Shown piece after piece: positions 60,750 through 64,000 of a DNA stretch of 64,000 bases. Numbering within the stretch: position 1 is the first letter of the stretch; each line of letters begins with the position of its first letter. The notes below the pieces were generated by a model. That model ran no database searches. It was not told the DNA's origin and worked only from the letters and a program-made list of their open reading frames with translations. Source of the DNA: an uncultured Christensenella sp. (lineage in GTDB: Bacteria > Bacillota > Clostridia > Christensenellales > Borkfalkiaceae); assembly GCA_910586365.1 (NCBI GenBank), contig CAJUGP010000007.1, positions 1-64,000 on the forward strand, read 5' to 3'. The position numbers and the translations under genes are program-made.

Positions 60750-63700
60750 TTATTCCACGGGGTTTGTGTTATCGCCCGCGGGCAGATCAACCGCCGTGAT
60801 CGTAATATTCGAAACTTTTTCACCGCCGATATGGAAGGTCCATTCGGTTTGCGTCGTTCGGGATATATCGAACGTATACAGGCAGTTATACGTATAGCCC
60901 GCATACTTGCCCGCCAAGCTCGAATAAGACAGCAGAACGTTCAGTTTACCCTCTTGCGTCCACGTAAATTCCAATCTCCAAGCGTTGTCTTTCCGTGCGA
61001 TTTCTTTGAAGATCGCCCAATCGTTTGCAACTTCCAAGCCTTCGTTCCCGATCAAGGTGGACGTGATTACAGGAGTATTGCCGAGTTTCGCATCGCCGAA
61101 CGACCAACCGTAAGCGTCCGAACGACCCGTATAACCTTCTTTGCATTCCCAAATAAGCGATTGCCATTGCTCCGTAACGTCACCCGTATGCGTACCGTAA
61201 ATGATCATCGATTTGCCTTTCGTAAGCGTGCCCGGTACATCATAAGCCCAGCCGATGCCTCCGGGTCCGACGTTATCGAACGAAAGCCCCGTTTTGAGTT
61301 CTGCGCCGCAAAGAGCACAGTTTGCACCCGTTTGATCTTTATGATAACATACCATTTTGCAGATGCTGCAAATACCTTTTGCGAATGCGTGTTCGTGCTG
61401 AGGGTCAAGCGCACCGCACTTACAGTAATTATCAATATAATTATGCGTATGCGTGGGATTCAATTCGCCGCATTCGCAGCGGTCGGTTTCGGGAGCGTAA
61501 ACGTGCGTGTGTTTTACGGGGTTGCAGTCTTCCGCCGCAACGACGTCTTTGCTTGCCGTCGCCGTGATCGTGCCCGTAAACGAGCCGCTGTCGGGAAGAA
61601 TGCCGATCGAATATTTTGCCGCAAGCGTCGTGCCCTCTTTCGCCGAGAACGTCCATACCTGCACGTATTCGCCCAACGTGTCGATGCCCGAAACGTCGTA
61701 CCGAACGAGGATTTTCGACGTATCGCTCCAATCCCACGTGATCTTAATATTGCCGTTCGCCTTGATCGCTTTGACGGTTTCCCAGTTGATGCTTGTTTTG
61801 CCGTTCAGCGTGCAGGTCGTTTTCTGAACGCGGAAATTATTCAGCGTGAAGTCGGTTTGCGGATCAGGACCGTTGTTAACCCAGTTATCAATACGGATAT
61901 GGTCGCCTTCCTTGAACGTGCTGCCCTCGTAAAGGAGCGCCGCCACGCCGTTGTAGTTGTATGTCGTGATCGAAGTTACTTTGCCTTCCGCCACGACCTT
62001 CTGACCGGGAACGATGACGCTGTAACGCTGCGACGCGTCGGGGTTGTAAGCCTTGTTGTCGCCGTGTACTGTCGTAAATGCTTGGCTGTTGTCCGTTTTG
62101 CCGACCTGTACGTTTTCTTTCTTCCAGCCCGTTACTTCCTTGCAGACCGTGCACAGACCGCCCTCTGCGGGGAAGGCATGTTCGCCTTTGACGAATACGA
62201 TGCCGTACCACAAAACCACGTTATCTCCGTTCATAAGCGCTTTCGCCTGAACGCCGTCAACCGTGCAGGTCGCCGCAACGATTGTTTGCAGCTCTTCTTC
62301 GCCGAGGGTCAGCTCGGTGATTTCTCTTGCCGCATTTACGGAATACGCCTTAACCGTTCCGCCGAGATTAAGCTCGAACGCGTAAGCAGGTTCCGCCGTT
62401 TCGCCCTTGACGATGCCCAGATCGCTCAAATCAATCGTAAGCGCGACCGCACCCAGCGACGAATAAACCGCCGTAGTCTTTTTCGCAAGCAGGTTCGCGC
62501 CGTCTTTGAACGCAACCTTGCCGTTTTTCAACGTGAAGGACAAATCGTAATCACGCAGCAGATCGGCGTTGAGCGCGTCTTTCGCGCCGCCCATGTTCGC
62601 GTTAAGGCGTACTTCCTTATCCGAAACGCCCTTGGTAAAGACGAGAGTCAAAAGGCTGCCGTCGGCAAGCGCAAGCGTGTCTTCGTCGATAAGCGTCGTG
62701 CCGCCCGTGACCGCGCAAGCGATCTCCGCCGTCTTGGTGACGAGCAGACTGCCCGCCGCCGTCGTAATGCGCACTTCGTACGCTTCGATGCTCTTCGTAA
62801 AATCGAGCGCATTCTGTTTGAACGTTATGCTGTTGCTGCCAACTCCCGTCACTTCGAGGTTGCCGAACTTCGTACCCATGTCGATCGCCGCGAACGCTTG
62901 TTCCGCGTCGCCGATGACGATCTTATTATCGCCCGCGAGCGTGCCGCCCGAAACGGTGAGCGTAAACGAGCCGCCCGCCAAGTTAAGCGTGTTGTTCGTG
63001 ATTTGCGCCGTCAGTTCGCTGATCGCCACGTCGGAAAGGTCGAGCGTGATTGCGCCCTGCGCCGTGCTGCCTTCGAGGTTGGTAAACGTAAGCGTGTATA
63101 CCTTTTCGGAATCAACGTTGAGCGGGATCACGACGCCGAGCGACTGTTTATCCGCCGCCAATTTCACGATCGCGTTCTCGTTTCCGCCGAGCGCGACTTT
63201 GGTCGTGCCGACGAGCGGCTGCGAGAATTTAAGCGTTGCCGCAACGTAATGGGTGTAATCCGCAAACGCCGCAGCGTCCTTGGTCGCCATGCCGTTTACT
63301 TTCACGTTCGCGCCGTTTATCGTAGCGTGAAGTTCTCCCGTTTCGTACGTGTTGCTACCGTCCGTCACGGCGTCCGCCGTCACTTCGGAAAGCACGCTCG
63401 GAACGATCTTGCCGCGCACCACGTTGAACGTCGTTTTGCCGTACGTCACGTCGGGACAGCCGTTGAAGATAATTTTGTCGTCCGAGCCGAGCGTTAAACG
63501 CATGGCGTACGTGTAATCGTATGCGGGAATGCCGCTTACGGTGTTCACGCCCGCTTCCCAAAGGCGGAAACGAACCGTGATCACGCCGTCTTGATAGGTC
63601 ATCGTATAACGGTACGCGCCGCCCGCTTTGAGCGTGTTGAAGTTACTTTCGTCGACCGTGATGCCGTTGCCGTTCTTCCAGCCGTTGATCGTGTTGTAAG

Positions 63701-64000
63701 GGTGTTCGTTCGTGATAAGGGAGTTGGTCATGCCTTCGACCATTTTGCCCTCGTTTTCCGCAGCGTAGTCTACGCCGAGCTCCTCGTTCTTCGCGTCGGA
63801 AGTCGGGAAGGTCGCTTCGCCCCACGACCACGCTCTTCTTTCAAAGTAACCGTCGCCGTTCATCACGTACTGCGCAACGCCCGTGTCTTCCACGACGATG
63901 CTGTACGCGTTCATCTTCGCCGCGTCGCCGCCGTTGTCGCCCGATTTTTCGCTGTATCTGCCTGCAAATTCAATAAATTCGCCGTCTTTCAGATCGTTTA
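60750..64000 (-). CDS. large secreted modular protein with Cys/His motifs (5' end outside window)
   Basis: Open for 1083 codons from the right edge to a TAA at 60750; the frame continues upstream of the first internal Met at 63914, so the N-terminus lies outside. Beta-sandwich and bacterial Ig-like segments alternate. A block near 61280-61510 has HTHNYIDNYCKCGALDPQHE, HAFAKGICSICKMVCYH and ANCALCGAEL, and a related LCTVCKEVTG lies near 62130. The last 200 residues form a jelly-roll-like domain with no anchor. No catalytic motif seen. Likely a secreted carbohydrate-binding or adhesive protein. Confidence 0.75.
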   Translation of the reverse strand, partial: NDLKDGEFIEFAGRYSEKSGDNGGDAAKMNAYSIVVEDTGVAQYVMNGDGYFERRAWSWGEATFPTSDAKNEELGVDYAAENEGKMVEGMTNSLITNEHPYNTINGWKNGNGITVDESNFNTLKAGGAYRYTMTYQDGVITVRFRLWEAGVNTVSGIPAYDYTYAMRLTLGSDDKIIFNGCPDVTYGKTTFNVVRGKIVPSVLSEVTADAVTDGSNTYETGELHATINGANVKVNGMATKDAAAFADYTHYVAATLKFSQPLVGTTKVALGGNENAIVKLAADKQSLGVVIPLNVDSEKVYTLTFTNLEGSTAQGAITLDLSDVAISELTAQITNNTLNLAGGSFTLTVSGGTLAGDNKIVIGDAEQAFAAIDMGTKFGNLEVTGVGSNSITFKQNALDFTKSIEAYEVRITTAAGSLLVTKTAEIACAVTGGTTLIDEDTLALADGSLLTLVFTKGVSDKEVRLNANMGGAKDALNADLLRDYDLSFTLKNGKVAFKDGANLLAKKTTAVYSSLGAVALTIDLSDLGIVKGETAEPAYAFELNLGGTVKAYSVNAAREITELTLGEEELQTIVAATCTVDGVQAKALMNGDNVVLWYGIVFVKGEHAFPAEGGLCTVCKEVTGWKKENVQVGKTDNSQAFTTVHGDNKAYNPDASQRYSVIVPGQKVVAEGKVTSITTYNYNGVAALLYEGSTFKEGDHIRIDNWVNNGPDPQTDFTLNNFRVQKTTCTLNGKTSINWETVKAIKANGNIKITWDWSDTSKILVRYDVSGIDTLGEYVQVWTFSAKEGTTLAAKYSIGILPDSGSFTGTITATASKDVVAAEDCNPVKHTHVYAPETDRCECGELNPTHTHNYIDNYCKCGALDPQHEHAFAKGICSICKMVCYHKDQTGANCALCGAELKTGLSFDNVGPGGIGWAYDVPGTLTKGKSMIIYGTHTGDVTEQWQSLIWECKEGYTGRSDAYGWSFGDAKLGNTPVITSTLIGNEGLEVANDWAIFKEIARKDNAWRLEFTWTQEGKLNVLLSYSSLAGKYAGYTYNCLYTFDISRTTQTEWTFHIGGEKVSNITITAVDLPAGDNTNPVE

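Noticed and set aside
60738..63497. Plus-strand 919-codon open frame
   Set aside because: Antisense shadow of the large secreted protein; Arg/Phe/Val-rich composition and no ribosome binding site.

Overview
The window comes from a Gram-positive, Clostridia-type genome of moderately high GC. The evidence is the many lipoproteins with lipobox Cys residues, strong AGGAGG-type ribosome binding sites, a leucine T-box leader, PdxS/PdxT vitamin B6 synthesis and MsmK-type sugar import. Order-level placement (for example Christensenellales) is only a guess. No tRNA, rRNA, CRISPR array, transposase or phage gene was seen.

Positions 1-15,000: a minus-strand glycan operon runs SGNH hydrolase, solute-binding lipoprotein, two permeases, GH43 lipoprotein and a very large modular lipoprotein that leaves the window on the left. 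A divergent AraC regulator sits behind a near-leaderless promoter. A small three-gene unit with a ferredoxin-like protein follows, under a promoter with a perfect palindrome at its start site.

Positions 15,300-27,000: a seven-gene minus-strand alpha-mannan operon runs solute-binding protein, two permeases, LGFP-like surface protein, GH125 and two GH76 lipoproteins. It is controlled from a divergent GntR/LacI-type regulator. The lipid-anchored GH76 endo-mannanases should cut outside the cell, the ABC importer takes up the products, and GH125, which has no signal peptide, trims them inside. Neither importer has its own ATPase. A separate MsmK-type ATPase at 31.9-33.6 kb, with an unusual Ala/Pro/Lys tail, probably serves both.

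Positions 27,000-38,200: an AEC transporter, a receiver/HD-GYP protein paired with a degenerate HPt-like protein, an LRR surface protein, the MsmK ATPase, an XRE membrane regulator, an ABC-F ribosome-protection-type ATPase behind an attenuator leader, a DUF3737 protein and a flavoprotein.

Positions 38,300-54,300: leuC-leuD-(frameshifted ORF)-leuB, a YggS-like protein, a zinc-dependent phospholipase C-like protein, pdxS-pdxT-queH, an ECF sigma factor with a membrane beta-propeller partner, leuA under a Leu T-box, a Fur-family regulator, a RuvX-DUF1292 in-frame fusion, small conserved proteins, a candidate structured RNA and an AT-rich XRE gene.

Positions 54,400-64,000: a cyclophilin-like lipoprotein, MscS, and the translation cluster rpmG-secE-nusG-rplK-rplA-rplJ-rplL (not followed by rpoB/rpoC). 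Last is the C-terminal part of another large secreted modular protein that enters from the right edge.
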